Both the position numbers and the translations under genes were made by a program. From Mycobacterium sp. Root135 (GTDB lineage: Bacteria; Actinomycetota; Actinomycetes; Mycobacteriales; Mycobacteriaceae), in assembly GCF_001426545.1 (NCBI RefSeq), contig NZ_LMEZ01000007.1:504478-568477 (forward strand): a DNA stretch of 64,000 nt. Direction: 5' to 3'. The notes beneath the pieces were generated by a model. It did no database searches. It saw only the letters and a list, made by a program, of their open reading frames with translations, and was not told the origin of the DNA. This document shows, piece after piece, positions 1 through 9,975 of this stretch. Position 1 is the stretch's first letter; the number at the start of each line of letters is the position of its first letter.

Positions 1-2
1 AC

Positions 3-1139
3 GACGCCTGCCCCTACAAGGTGGTGACGCCTCCCGCCGTCGACTCCTCAGAGGTTCCCGAGTCCGGCGACCCGCCTGCACCCCTGCCCGTGCCGGCCAA
101 GCCGCTTGGCGGTGACGCTCTGTCCGGGTGCGGCATCATCACCGCGCCCGGCACCCCGCCCGTCCCCGGCGACGTGTCGTCGGAGGCCTGGCTGATTGCC
201 GACCTCGACAACGGCGACATCATCGCGGCCCGAGATCCGCACGGCAGGCACCGCCCGGCCAGCATCATCAAGGTTCTGGTGGCGATGCAGGCGCTGCGGG
301 AGCTCCCGATCAACCGGCAGGTGATCGGCACCACCGACGACGCGGCGGCCGAAGGCACCAGGGTCGGCGTCGACCAAGGCGGCAAGTACACCGTCAACGA
401 CCTGCTGCACGGACTGCTCATGCACTCGGGCAACGACGCCGCGCACGCGCTCGCCGCCCAGCTCGGCGGCATGGACACCGCGCTGCAGAAGATCAACGAC
501 CTGGCGAGCAAGCTCGGCGGTCGCGACACCCGCGCCGCCACCCCGTCCGGCCTCGACGGCCCCGGTATGAGCACCTCGGCCTACGACCTGGGACTCTTCT
601 ACCGCTACGCCTGGCAGAACGCCGTGTTCGCCAACGTCGTGGCCACCAAGACGTTCAACTTCCCCGGCCACCCCAACCGCGACGGCGGCGAAGACAGCCC
701 CGCCTACGAGCTGGAGAACGACAACCAGCTGCTCTACAACTACCCCGGCGCACTGGGCGGCAAGACCGGCTTCACCGACGACGCGGGACAGACGTTCGTC
801 GGCGCGGCCGAGCGCGACGGGCGGCGGCTCGTCGTGATCATGTTGCGCGGCACCCGGATACCCATCGCGCCGTGGGAGCAGGCCGCACACCTGCTCGACT
901 ACGGATTCGCGACCGACCCTGGCACGAAGGTCGGCTCGCTGATCGATCCCGACCCGTCGTTGGTTGCGCGGGCGGCCAACCCGCTCGGTGACAACGTTCC
1001 CGCCCAGGACGTGGCCGCCTCACCCCTGCCGACCGCCGACGCCGTGCCCGTGCGGGTCGGGGTGGGCGTCGTCGGAGCGATCGTCGTATTCGGCCTCATC
1101 ATGGCCGCTCGGTCGCTCAACCGGCGCCCGACCGACTAA
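3..1139 (+). CDS. dacB1: D-alanyl-D-alanine carboxypeptidase, 5' end cut by window edge
   Basis: Penicillin-binding serine peptidase (S11 family) that trims the terminal D-Ala from peptidoglycan stem peptides outside the membrane. All three family motifs are visible: SxxK as Ser-Ile-Ile-Lys (Ser codon at 261), SGN at 426-434 and KTG at 762-770. A hydrophobic segment near the C-terminus (about 1050-1110) probably anchors it to the membrane. The frame stays open to the window edge and reads Ala-Cys-Pro-Tyr-Lys just before the GTG at 21, as recalled for mature M. tuberculosis DacB1. The GTG at 21 is therefore not the start, and the signal peptide lies outside the window. Family and orthology are well supported; the start is unknown. 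Confidence 0.93.
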   Translation, partial: DACPYKVVTPPAVDSSEVPESGDPPAPLPVPAKPLGGDALSGCGIITAPGTPPVPGDVSSEAWLIADLDNGDIIAARDPHGRHRPASIIKVLVAMQALRELPINRQVIGTTDDAAAEGTRVGVDQGGKYTVNDLLHGLLMHSGNDAAHALAAQLGGMDTALQKINDLASKLGGRDTRAATPSGLDGPGMSTSAYDLGLFYRYAWQNAVFANVVATKTFNFPGHPNRDGGEDSPAYELENDNQLLYNYPGALGGKTGFTDDAGQTFVGAAERDGRRLVVIMLRGTRIPIAPWEQAAHLLDYGFATDPGTKVGSLIDPDPSLVARAANPLGDNVPAQDVAASPLPTADAVPVRVGVGVVGAIVVFGLIMAARSLNRRPTD

Positions 1140-1143
1140 GCGC

Positions 1144-2169
1144 TCAACGTCGCCGCGTCAGCCGGGAAAGGCCAAGGGCGCCAAGCGCACCGACACCCAC
1201 GGCGGCAACCGCCCCGCGGACGCCGATGCCCTCGTGCATCTCCACCCGGGTGGTGATCTCGGCGGGATCCGGCGGCCCGACCGGCGCCGCCGCCAGGTTG
1301 TCCCGTGACGTCGCGGCCCACGCGGTCGCGAAGAGGATCAGGCGGGCGGTGATGTAGGCGAACACCATCAGACCGAGGACCGGACCGAAGGTGGCGCCCG
1401 CGGGCCCCCGGATCACCGAGGCCAGGTACACCGAGGCGACCAGCTTGAAGACCTCGAACGCGACGGCCGCGAGCAGCCCGGCCCGCGCGGCGCTGCGCAG
1501 GCTGACCGACTCCCGCGGCAGCCGGGCGATGATCCAGGTGAACAACAGCCAGGAGATGCCGACCGACACGACGAGCGCGGCGAGCCGCAACAACACGCCC
1601 AGCCCCGTGAACTCGGGGATGCCGAAGAACTCGACGACGCTGCGCATCACCGTCCTGTTGCCGAGCAGCGACAGCGCGACGGTGACGACGATGGCCACGA
1701 ATGCCGACAGCAGCGCCAACAGGTCGGAGATCTTGGTGCTCAGGAAGCCGGCGGGCTCACCCCGCTGGTGGCCCCACATCTGGCTGAGGGCCTCCCGCAG
1801 GTTCGCCATCCAGCCGAGCCCCGCCCACGCTGCGGTGGCCAAGCCGATGACGCCAACCGAGGTGCGGGATTCGATCGCCGACTTCATCAGGTCGACGAGC
1901 TGCTTTCCGAGATCGCCCGACACCGACCCGGTGATCTTGCCCTCCACGACCGCCAGAAGGTCCGGCCTGCTGGCCAACACGAAGCCGCCCGCGGCGAAGG
2001 CGACCATGAGCAGAGGGAAGAGCGCGAAGATCGTGAAGTAGGTGATGCCCGCGGCGTAGAAGTCGCCCTTGCTCTCGTCATAGCGCCCCTGGGCAGCCAT
2101 GATGCGGTCGAACCAGCGATACCTTGCTCGGAGCCGGTCCAACACGCCTGGCTCGGCCGGTTCGGTCAC
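1144..2169 (-). CDS. YihY/BrkB-family inner membrane protein
   Basis: A 341-residue multi-pass membrane protein of the YihY/virulence factor BrkB family (Rv3335c-like). After a hydrophilic N-terminus it has the family signature around Tyr-Phe-Thr-Ile-Phe-Ala-Leu-Phe-Pro-Leu (residues ~43-55), then about six hydrophobic helices and a short basic C-terminal tail ending in Arg-Arg-Arg. Transport or lipid roles have been suggested for the family, but no reaction is established. Translation starts at a GTG 17 bp downstream of the trpS stop, so it is probably co-transcribed with trpS, as in other mycobacteria. It converges on dacB1 with only 4 bp between stop codons. The family call is firm; the function is not. 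Confidence 0.85.
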   Translation of the reverse strand: MTEPAEPGVLDRLRARYRWFDRIMAAQGRYDESKGDFYAAGITYFTIFALFPLLMVAFAAGGFVLASRPDLLAVVEGKITGSVSGDLGKQLVDLMKSAIESRTSVGVIGLATAAWAGLGWMANLREALSQMWGHQRGEPAGFLSTKISDLLALLSAFVAIVVTVALSLLGNRTVMRSVVEFFGIPEFTGLGVLLRLAALVVSVGISWLLFTWIIARLPRESVSLRSAARAGLLAAVAFEVFKLVASVYLASVIRGPAGATFGPVLGLMVFAYITARLILFATAWAATSRDNLAAAPVGPPDPAEITTRVEMHEGIGVRGAVAAVGVGALGALGLSRLTRRR

Positions 2170-2186
2170 GCCGGCCTCCTGATGGC

Positions 2187-3203
2187 CTAGGAACGCTTGG
2201 TGAGGAATCCCAATTGGTCGTATACCCGCGCCAGCATCTTTGCAGACTCCTCGTTGGCCCGCGCTGCGCCCGCGCTCAGCGCGGACTCCAATTCGGCCGG
2301 GTCGGCCAGCAACTCGTCGACCCTGGCCTTGATCGGCGTGACGAATTCGACGACCGCGTCCGCGGTGTCGGCCTTGAGGTCGCCGTAACCGCGGCCGGCG
2401 TACCCCTCGACGAGCGCGTCGACGTCGGTGCCGGTGACCGCCGACTGGATCGTCAGCAGGTTGGACACCCCCGGCTTGGCCTCGCGGTCGAAGCGAATCT
2501 CACGCTCGCTGTCGGTCACGGCGGACCGAATCTTCTTGGCGGTCTTCTTCGGATCGTCGAGCAGGCTGATCAGTCCCGCGTCGGTGGCGGCCGACTTGCT
2601 CATCTTGGCCGTCGGGTCCTGCAGGTCGTAGATCTTGGCGGTCGCCTTCTGGATCATCGGCTCGGGCACCACGAACGTCTTCGGGAAGCGCGCGTTGAAC
2701 CGCTGCGCCACGTCGCGGGCGAGTTCGAGGTGCTGACGCTGGTCCTCGCCGACGGGCACCAGGTCGGTGGAGTACAGCAGGACGTCCGCCGCCATCAGGA
2801 CCGGGTAGGTGAACAGACCAACGGTCGTGGCGTCCGCACCCTCCTTCTGCGACTTGTCCTTGAACTGGGTCATCCGTGACGCCTGCCCGAAACCGGTGAA
2901 ACAGCCCAGCACCCATGCCAATTCGGCGTGCGCGGGCACGTGGCTCTGTAGGAAGACGGTCGACCGGGCCGGGTCGATCCCCAGCGCGAGGTACTGCGCG
3001 GCGGTCACCAGGGTGCGCTTGCGCAGCAGGGCGGGGTCCTGCGCGATCGTGATCGCATGCAGGTCGACGACGCAGAAGTAGGCGTCGTACCCGTCCTGCA
3101 GTCCGATCCACTGGCTGACGGCGCCAAGCGCATTGCCGAGGTGGAGGGAGTCGGACGTGGGCTGCACGCCGGAGAAGACGACGCGCCGATTCGAGTCACT
3201 CAT
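2187..3203 (-). CDS. trpS: tryptophanyl-tRNA synthetase
   Basis: Class I aminoacyl-tRNA synthetase charging tRNA-Trp in the cytoplasm; 338 residues, normal length for bacterial TrpS. The Rossmann N-terminus carries the HIGH-equivalent as Ser-Leu-His-Leu-Gly-Asn (residues ~19-24). The KMSKS loop is seen as Lys-Met-Ser-Lys-Ser at ~199-203. Other TrpS signatures include the Pro-Val-Gly-Glu-Asp-Gln-Arg-Gln-His segment near 148-156, which helps bind tryptophan and ATP. The ATG at 3203 fits the known N-terminus (Met-Ser-Asp-Ser-Asn-Arg-Arg). It lies 45 bp downstream of xthA on the same strand and is followed by the YihY-family gene, so the three may form one transcript. Confidence 0.97.
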   Translation of the reverse strand: MSDSNRRVVFSGVQPTSDSLHLGNALGAVSQWIGLQDGYDAYFCVVDLHAITIAQDPALLRKRTLVTAAQYLALGIDPARSTVFLQSHVPAHAELAWVLGCFTGFGQASRMTQFKDKSQKEGADATTVGLFTYPVLMAADVLLYSTDLVPVGEDQRQHLELARDVAQRFNARFPKTFVVPEPMIQKATAKIYDLQDPTAKMSKSAATDAGLISLLDDPKKTAKKIRSAVTDSEREIRFDREAKPGVSNLLTIQSAVTGTDVDALVEGYAGRGYGDLKADTADAVVEFVTPIKARVDELLADPAELESALSAGAARANEESAKMLARVYDQLGFLTKRS

Positions 3204-3248
3204 GATGGCGTTGATCCTTCCACCCTCGTCATCCCGGGTGATCTTGGG

Positions 3249-4049
3249 TCAGGCGTACTCGACGGTCACCGGGGCGTGATCGGACCAGCGCAACGCGTAG
3301 AGCTCGGCGCGCTCCACCCGGGCGGCGACGACCTTCTCGGCCAGCGTCGGGTTGGCCAGCTGATAGTCGATGCGCCACCCCGCGTCGTTGTCGAACGCCT
3401 TGCCGCGCCACGACCACCAGCTGTACGGCCCTGCGACGTCGGGATGCATCGCGCGGACCACGTCGACCCATCCCGTGGCCAGCAGGTCGGTGACCCACTG
3501 CCGTTCGGCGGGCAGGAAGCCGGCCTTCTTCTGGTTCGCCTTCCATGCCTTGATGTCGTTCTCGGTGTGACCGATGTTCCAGTCGCCGCACACCACGGCG
3601 TCACGTCCGGCGCCGTTTAGGACCTTCATCCGCGCGGCAATGGCAGCCAGGAAGCGTTCCTTCTCCCGCTGCCGCTCGGTCTCCGCCTCGCCGGTGGGGA
3701 CGTAGATGCTGGCGACCGTGAGATCGGCGGTGTCGACCTCGAGGTAGCGGCCGTGCGCGGCGAACTCGTCGGCCCCGGGACCGACCAGCGCACGGGTGAT
3801 CGGGTGCCGGCTGAGCACCGCAACACCGTTGCGGCCCTTGAGGTGTGGATCGGCCGACGCCAGATGCCACCCGGCATCGATGGCGGGGGCCAGCGCCTGG
3901 GCCAGCTGCTCGTCGTCGGCGCGGGTTTCCTGAAGGCAGATCACGTCGGCCGGGGTCTTTTCGAGCCAGGGCAGGAGGCCGCGATTCTCGGCGGAGCGTT
4001 CCTTGACGGCGGCGCGGATGCCGTTGACGTTGACGGTGGTGACGATCAC
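3249..4049 (-). CDS. xthA: exodeoxyribonuclease III (AP endonuclease)
   Basis: Mg-dependent EEP-fold nuclease that cleaves at abasic sites in base-excision repair and removes 3' blocking groups. The 266-residue protein has all family landmarks: Asn-Val-Asn-Gly-Ile-Arg at the N-terminus, Leu-Gln-Glu-Thr with the metal-binding Glu (~41), Gly-Asp-Trp-Asn-Ile (~152-156) and the C-terminal Ser-Asp-His-Ala-Pro with the catalytic Asp-His pair. It starts at GTG 4049. In M. tuberculosis the homologue lies elsewhere (Rv0427c), so this position beside trpS is a difference from that genome. It is divergent from the hydrolase at 4124, sharing a gap of about 75 bp. Confidence 0.95.
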   Translation of the reverse strand: MIVTTVNVNGIRAAVKERSAENRGLLPWLEKTPADVICLQETRADDEQLAQALAPAIDAGWHLASADPHLKGRNGVAVLSRHPITRALVGPGADEFAAHGRYLEVDTADLTVASIYVPTGEAETERQREKERFLAAIAARMKVLNGAGRDAVVCGDWNIGHTENDIKAWKANQKKAGFLPAERQWVTDLLATGWVDVVRAMHPDVAGPYSWWSWRGKAFDNDAGWRIDYQLANPTLAEKVVAARVERAELYALRWSDHAPVTVEYA

Positions 4050-4123
4050 GAGGGACAGACCCTAGCCGAGGGCGCCGGGCACGATTCTTGCGGTACCGGC
4101 GGTATCACCTTAGTGTCGGCGGC

Positions 4124-4969
4124 ATGACGACGCGTGACCCGATCCACCTCGGCGACTCCGGCGGCGAGCCGATCGTGATGCTGCATCCGTTCCTGTGCTC
4201 GCAGGCGGTGTGGCAGACCGTTGCCGAACAACTCGCGGACACCGGCGAATACGAGGTGTTCGCGCCGACGATGGTCGGCCACAACGGAGGCCGCCCGGCG
4301 ACGTCGTGGGTCATGGGCACCTCAGACCTGGTCGACGACGTGGAACGACGGATGGACGAGCTGGGCTGGGACACCGCCCACGTCGTCGGCAACTCACTGG
4401 GCGGCTGGGTCGCCTTCGAGCTGGAACGACGCGGTCGAGCCAGGTCGTTGACGGCGATCGCACCGGCCGGCGGCTGGTCGCAACACTCGCTCACCAAGTA
4501 CGAGACCGTACTGAAGTTCCTCGCCGGTGGCCCCGTGCTGGCCGCGGCCCGCCTGCTGGGACCCCGGATCCTGGGCCTGCCGTTCGCCCGACGCATCGCG
4601 ACGCTCGCCGTCAGCGGCCCCGCCGACGGGCCGAGTCACCCCGACCTGGTCAAGCTGATCGACGACGCCACGCATTGCACGGCGTACTTCCAGCTGCTGG
4701 TCAAGACGCTGCGACTGCCCGGACTGCTGGAGCTGGCCAACGTCGCGGTCCCCACCCAACTCGTCCTGTGCGAGAAGGACAGGGTCTTCCCTACCCCGCG
4801 GGGCAACCGCTACCTGATCGACAACCTGCCCCGGGACACCCGGGTGGTTCGCCTGGACGGCCTCGGCCACATCCCGATGCTCGAGGCGCCGGGCCGGGTC
4901 ACCGAGCTAATCGCCGACTTCGTCGGAGCCCATGCCGAACGCGAACGGCAGATCCCGCCTGCGGGCTGA
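4124..4969 (+). CDS. alpha/beta-fold hydrolase
   Basis: A 281-residue alpha/beta hydrolase of unknown substrate, about where M. tuberculosis carries the hydrolase-like Rv3337/Rv3338. The nucleophile elbow is Gly-Asn-Ser-Leu-Gly-Gly with Ser91. His249 in Gly-His-Ile-Pro-Met-Leu-Glu is the likely catalytic histidine, with an acid in the Cys-Glu-Lys-Asp-Arg-Val-Phe strand. The oxyanion region reads Leu-His-Pro-Phe near residue 20. The ATG at 4124 starts the conserved fold directly; an in-frame ATG at 4088 would add 12 residues that look like untranslated leader. The stop codon is 3 bp from the convergent icd1 stop. There is no signal peptide, so it is cytoplasmic. Confidence 0.85.
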   Translation: MTTRDPIHLGDSGGEPIVMLHPFLCSQAVWQTVAEQLADTGEYEVFAPTMVGHNGGRPATSWVMGTSDLVDDVERRMDELGWDTAHVVGNSLGGWVAFELERRGRARSLTAIAPAGGWSQHSLTKYETVLKFLAGGPVLAAARLLGPRILGLPFARRIATLAVSGPADGPSHPDLVKLIDDATHCTAYFQLLVKTLRLPGLLELANVAVPTQLVLCEKDRVFPTPRGNRYLIDNLPRDTRVVRLDGLGHIPMLEAPGRVTELIADFVGAHAERERQIPPAG

Positions 4970-4972
4970 GCC

Positions 4973-6190
4973 CTAGGCGAGTGCCTTCCTGAGGTGATCG
5001 GCGATGGTGCCGAGGTACTCCTCACTGGTCTGCCAGCTCTGCTCCGGCCCTATCAGCAGCGCGAGGTCCTTGGTCATGTGGCCACCCTCGACCGTGCCGA
5101 TCACGACCTCCTCGAGCGTCTCGGCGAACTCGACGACCGCCGGCGTGCCGTCCAACTTGCCCCGGTGCGCCAACCCACGGGTCCACGCGAAGATCGAGGC
5201 GATCGGGTTGGTCGAGGTCGGCTTGCCCGCCTGGTGCTGCCGGTAGTGCCTGGTGACGGTGCCGTGCGCGGCCTCGGCTTCGACGGTCTGCCCGTCAGGG
5301 GTCATCAACACCGAGGTCATCAACCCCAGTGAGCCGTAACCCTGTGCGACGGTGTCGGATTGAACGTCGCCGTCGTAGTTCTTGCAGGCCCAGACGTAGC
5401 CGCCCTCCCACTTGAGGCAGGAGGCCACCATGTCGTCGATGAGCCGGTGCTCGTAGGTCAGCCCCTTGGCGTCGAACTCCGCCTTGAACTCCTCGTCGAA
5501 GATGCGCTGGAACTCGTCCTTGAACATGCCGTCGTAGCCCTTGAGGATGGTGTTCTTCGTCGACAGGTAAACCGGATAGTTCTGCTGCAGGCCGTATTTG
5601 AACGACGACCGGGCGAAGTCCTGGATCGACTTCTTGAAGTTGTACATCCCCATGATGACGCCGCCCTCGTCGGGGATCTGCACCACGTCGTGCACCATCG
5701 GTTCACCGCCGTCGGCCGGGGTGAACGTGACGGTGAAGGTACCGGGCCCGTCGACCTTCGTGTTGAAGGCGCGGTATTGGTCACCGAACGCGTGGCGGCC
5801 GATGATGATCGGCTTGGTCCAGCCGGGCACCAATCGTGGCACGTTGTGTATCACGATTGGCGCTCGGAAGATGGTGCCGCCGAGGATGTTTCGGATGGTG
5901 CCGTTGGGCGACAACCACATCTGCTTGAGCCCGAACTCCTCGACCCTGGCCTCGTCGGGCGTGATCGTGGCGCACTTGACGCCGACGTGGTGCCGCTTGA
6001 TGGCGTTGGCCGCGTCGACGGTGACCTGGTCGTCGGTCGCGTCGCGGTGCTCGATGCCCAGGTCGTAGTACTCGAGGTCGACGTCGAGATACGGAAGGAT
6101 CAACGTCTGCTTGATCAGCGTCCAGATGATGCGAGTCATCTCGTCGCCGTCGAGTTCTACGACCGTGCCGTCGACCTTGATCTTGGACAT
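4973..6190 (-). CDS. icd1: NADP-dependent isocitrate dehydrogenase, dimeric type
   Basis: Oxidises isocitrate to 2-oxoglutarate with NADP in the TCA cycle. The ~405-residue length and Glu-Leu-Asp-Gly-Asp-Glu-Met-Thr-Arg N-terminus place it in the eukaryote-like homodimeric class, as in M. tuberculosis Icd1. Substrate-binding segments Ser-Pro-Asn-Gly-Thr-Ile-Arg-Asn (~95-102) and Tyr-Asp-Gly-Asp-Val-Gln-Ser-Asp (metal ligands) and the coenzyme segment Ala-His-Gly-Thr-Val-Thr-Arg-His are intact. The ATG at 6190 matches the family start; a GTG at 6199 would add three residues. The unrelated isozyme icd2 lies 33 bp upstream on the same strand, so both forms may share a transcript. Confidence 0.96.
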   Translation of the reverse strand: MSKIKVDGTVVELDGDEMTRIIWTLIKQTLILPYLDVDLEYYDLGIEHRDATDDQVTVDAANAIKRHHVGVKCATITPDEARVEEFGLKQMWLSPNGTIRNILGGTIFRAPIVIHNVPRLVPGWTKPIIIGRHAFGDQYRAFNTKVDGPGTFTVTFTPADGGEPMVHDVVQIPDEGGVIMGMYNFKKSIQDFARSSFKYGLQQNYPVYLSTKNTILKGYDGMFKDEFQRIFDEEFKAEFDAKGLTYEHRLIDDMVASCLKWEGGYVWACKNYDGDVQSDTVAQGYGSLGLMTSVLMTPDGQTVEAEAAHGTVTRHYRQHQAGKPTSTNPIASIFAWTRGLAHRGKLDGTPAVVEFAETLEEVVIGTVEGGHMTKDLALLIGPEQSWQTSEEYLGTIADHLRKALA

Positions 6191-6223
6191 GTGAGCCACA
6201 TTACAAGGGCACCCGCGGGTGCG

Positions 6224-8458
<2,235 letters not shown>

Positions 8459-8608
8459 TTATCTGTCTCCCGGCGTCACGGTCTATCTGCGTTCAAGGTC
8501 ATTATCGCGTCGAGTACGAACCTACGCGTAGCTCTCCTGCCACGGATGGCGTGGGTGACTCGGCCAATCATGATCTGTTGACGCTGGGGACAGTTACGCT
8601 GCGGCCTC

Positions 8609-9667
8609 GTGAGGCAAATACTGGCAGCGGCGGCGGCAATCCTCACGACGGTGCTGACGGCCGGCTGCGGCAGCGAACCCGCCGCGCCGACCGAACCCGA
8701 GAAGCGCCCCTCATCCCAGGCCGTCGTGATCGTCTCCGGCGGGGACGCGACCAGCCCGTTCACCACCCCGGACCAGGCGTGCGCCACGGGCCTGGCCGCC
8801 GGGAACACCGACACGTCACTGCGCGAACACCTGCTCGAGCAGGGCTACACCGTCTACACCTCACCAGCCATGGCCGGCCGCGGACAGGTGGTCGACCAGA
8901 CCGGTTTCGGACCCTTCGGAATCTGCCCCGTCACCCTGCCGGAGAACATGACGGTCGACTCGACCGCCAGCATCGACACCGCCGGCGAACACTTGGCGCG
9001 CTTCCTGAATTGGCTGCATACCGAGAAGGGCGTCACCGACGTCGACTTCGTCGCCCATTCGATGGGCGGGCTGTACTCCCGCTCGGCCATCCGCGTGCTG
9101 ACCAGCACCAGCTCGCCGGTGCACATCCGCTCGCTGACCACGCTCGGCACCCCGTGGCAGGGCTCCTACCTGTCGGACTACGCCAACGGCAACCTGCCCC
9201 TGACCGACTGCCTGGGCAACGCGCTCTGCGAGACCGCCATGAAGGGCATGAAGGACGAAGTCCTCCGCCTGATGTCGGGCAGCGGCCGCGAGGTCAACAG
9301 GGCCTACCTGATGGGTGCCACGGGCTGGAACGAGTTCCAGTCCGGCGTATTGGACGACATCCCCGTCGTCCTGATCGCCGGGAAGCGGTTCACCATGCCC
9401 GGCCAGGCCAATCCCGTGGTGTGGCCCAACGACGGATTGGTCGCCCTGTCCAGCGCACACGCCGTCGACGTCGCCGACTCCGTGCTTCCGCACCGTCGCT
9501 GCTACACCGTCGACGACACCCACAGCATCTTCGTCTCCAACGCCGCCAAACTGGAGCGGAACACCGCGCTCACGTGGGACCCGCAGGTCCTCGACCTGGT
9601 GCACCAGTCGATCGAGGACGCGCCAAAGGCGCTCGAGTCAGCCAACCGCCAGGGTTGCCCGAGCTAG
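8609..9667 (+). CDS. secreted lipoprotein lipase/esterase
   Basis: A 352-residue exported alpha/beta hydrolase. The N-terminus is a lipoprotein signal with lipobox Leu-Thr-Ala-Gly-Cys, so the mature enzyme should be lipid-anchored on the outer face of the plasma membrane. The nucleophile motif is Ala-His-Ser-Met-Gly-Gly with Ser151, as in the triacylglycerol lipase/lipase class 2 group. His in Asp-Asp-Thr-His-Ser-Ile near the C-terminus is the likely catalytic histidine. The start is GTG 8609. It stands alone: divergent from icd2, and separated from metC by the riboswitch leader. The substrate cannot be read from sequence; short- or medium-chain lipid esters are a guess. Confidence 0.85.
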   Translation: MRQILAAAAAILTTVLTAGCGSEPAAPTEPEKRPSSQAVVIVSGGDATSPFTTPDQACATGLAAGNTDTSLREHLLEQGYTVYTSPAMAGRGQVVDQTGFGPFGICPVTLPENMTVDSTASIDTAGEHLARFLNWLHTEKGVTDVDFVAHSMGGLYSRSAIRVLTSTSSPVHIRSLTTLGTPWQGSYLSDYANGNLPLTDCLGNALCETAMKGMKDEVLRLMSGSGREVNRAYLMGATGWNEFQSGVLDDIPVVLIAGKRFTMPGQANPVVWPNDGLVALSSAHAVDVADSVLPHRRCYTVDDTHSIFVSNAAKLERNTALTWDPQVLDLVHQSIEDAPKALESANRQGCPS

Positions 9668-9683
9668 ATCACACTGGCACCCA

Positions 9684-9695
9684 CACGACGTCGTG
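9684..9695. repeat. 12-bp perfect palindrome in the metC promoter region
   Basis: CACGACGTCGTG is a perfect dyad. It starts 17 bp after the lipase stop and 4 bp before the putative -10 hexamer of the riboswitch transcript, where a repressor could bind. A weak terminator role for the lipase transcript is also possible. No regulator can be assigned. Confidence 0.4.
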
Positions 9696-9698
9696 GGA

Positions 9699-9704
9699 TA
9701 CGCT
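9699..9704 (+). promoter_or_regulatory. putative -10 box of the metC/SAM-IV transcript
   Basis: TACGCT matches the mycobacterial SigA -10 pattern TANNNT. It ends 7 bp before the first base of the SAM-IV aptamer (9712), so transcription would begin almost exactly at the aptamer's P1 stem. No convincing -35 is seen, which is common in mycobacteria. Inferred from position and pattern only. Confidence 0.5.
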
Positions 9705-9711
9705 TCGTTTC

Positions 9712-9830
9712 GGTCATGAGTGCCAGCGTCAAGCCCCGGCTTGCTGGCCGGCAACCCTCCAACCGCGGTGGGGTGCCCTGGGTGATGACCAGGTTGAGTA
9801 GCCGCAGTCGGCTACACGGCAAGCGCGGGC
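9712..9830 (+). ncRNA. SAM-IV riboswitch aptamer upstream of metC
   Basis: Cis-acting S-adenosylmethionine sensor. The 119-nt stretch closely matches, as I recall it, the SAM-IV riboswitch of Mycobacterium sp. MCS used for structure work: it opens GGTCATGAGTGCCAGCG, has the core Gly-rich GCCGGCAACCCTCC segment, closes P1 with ATGACC (9785-9790, pairing with 9712-9717), and has a downstream hairpin TAGCCGCAGTCGGCTA (9799-9814). It sits directly upstream of metC on the same strand. High SAM should reduce metC/metX expression. The aptamer's 3' strand overlaps a following hairpin (9827-9846), suggesting the switch mechanism. Confidence 0.93.
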
Positions 9831-9846
9831 CCGCCATGACGGGCCC
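9827..9846 (+). promoter_or_regulatory. hairpin in the SAM-IV expression platform
   Basis: GGGCCCG (9827-9833) pairs with CGGGCCC (9840-9846) around a six-base loop. The left arm uses bases that belong to the 3' end of the aptamer (pseudoknot strand), so aptamer folding and this hairpin should exclude each other at the overlap. No T-run follows, so it would be a mycobacterial-type attenuator or an anti-antiterminator rather than a classic terminator. The remaining ~130 nt of leader up to the metC ATG hold no other clear structure. Confidence 0.5.
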
Positions 9847-9975
9847 CTTAGTAGACAGGGAAACCTGATGCGGAGGCCCCCGTTGTGTTGTTGACGCTGA
9901 ACCATTTCCAGGCTTGATTCGTGCCCTGCTGACATCCCAGTGGCACCCCATTCTCATTTTCAGGAGACATCCTCA

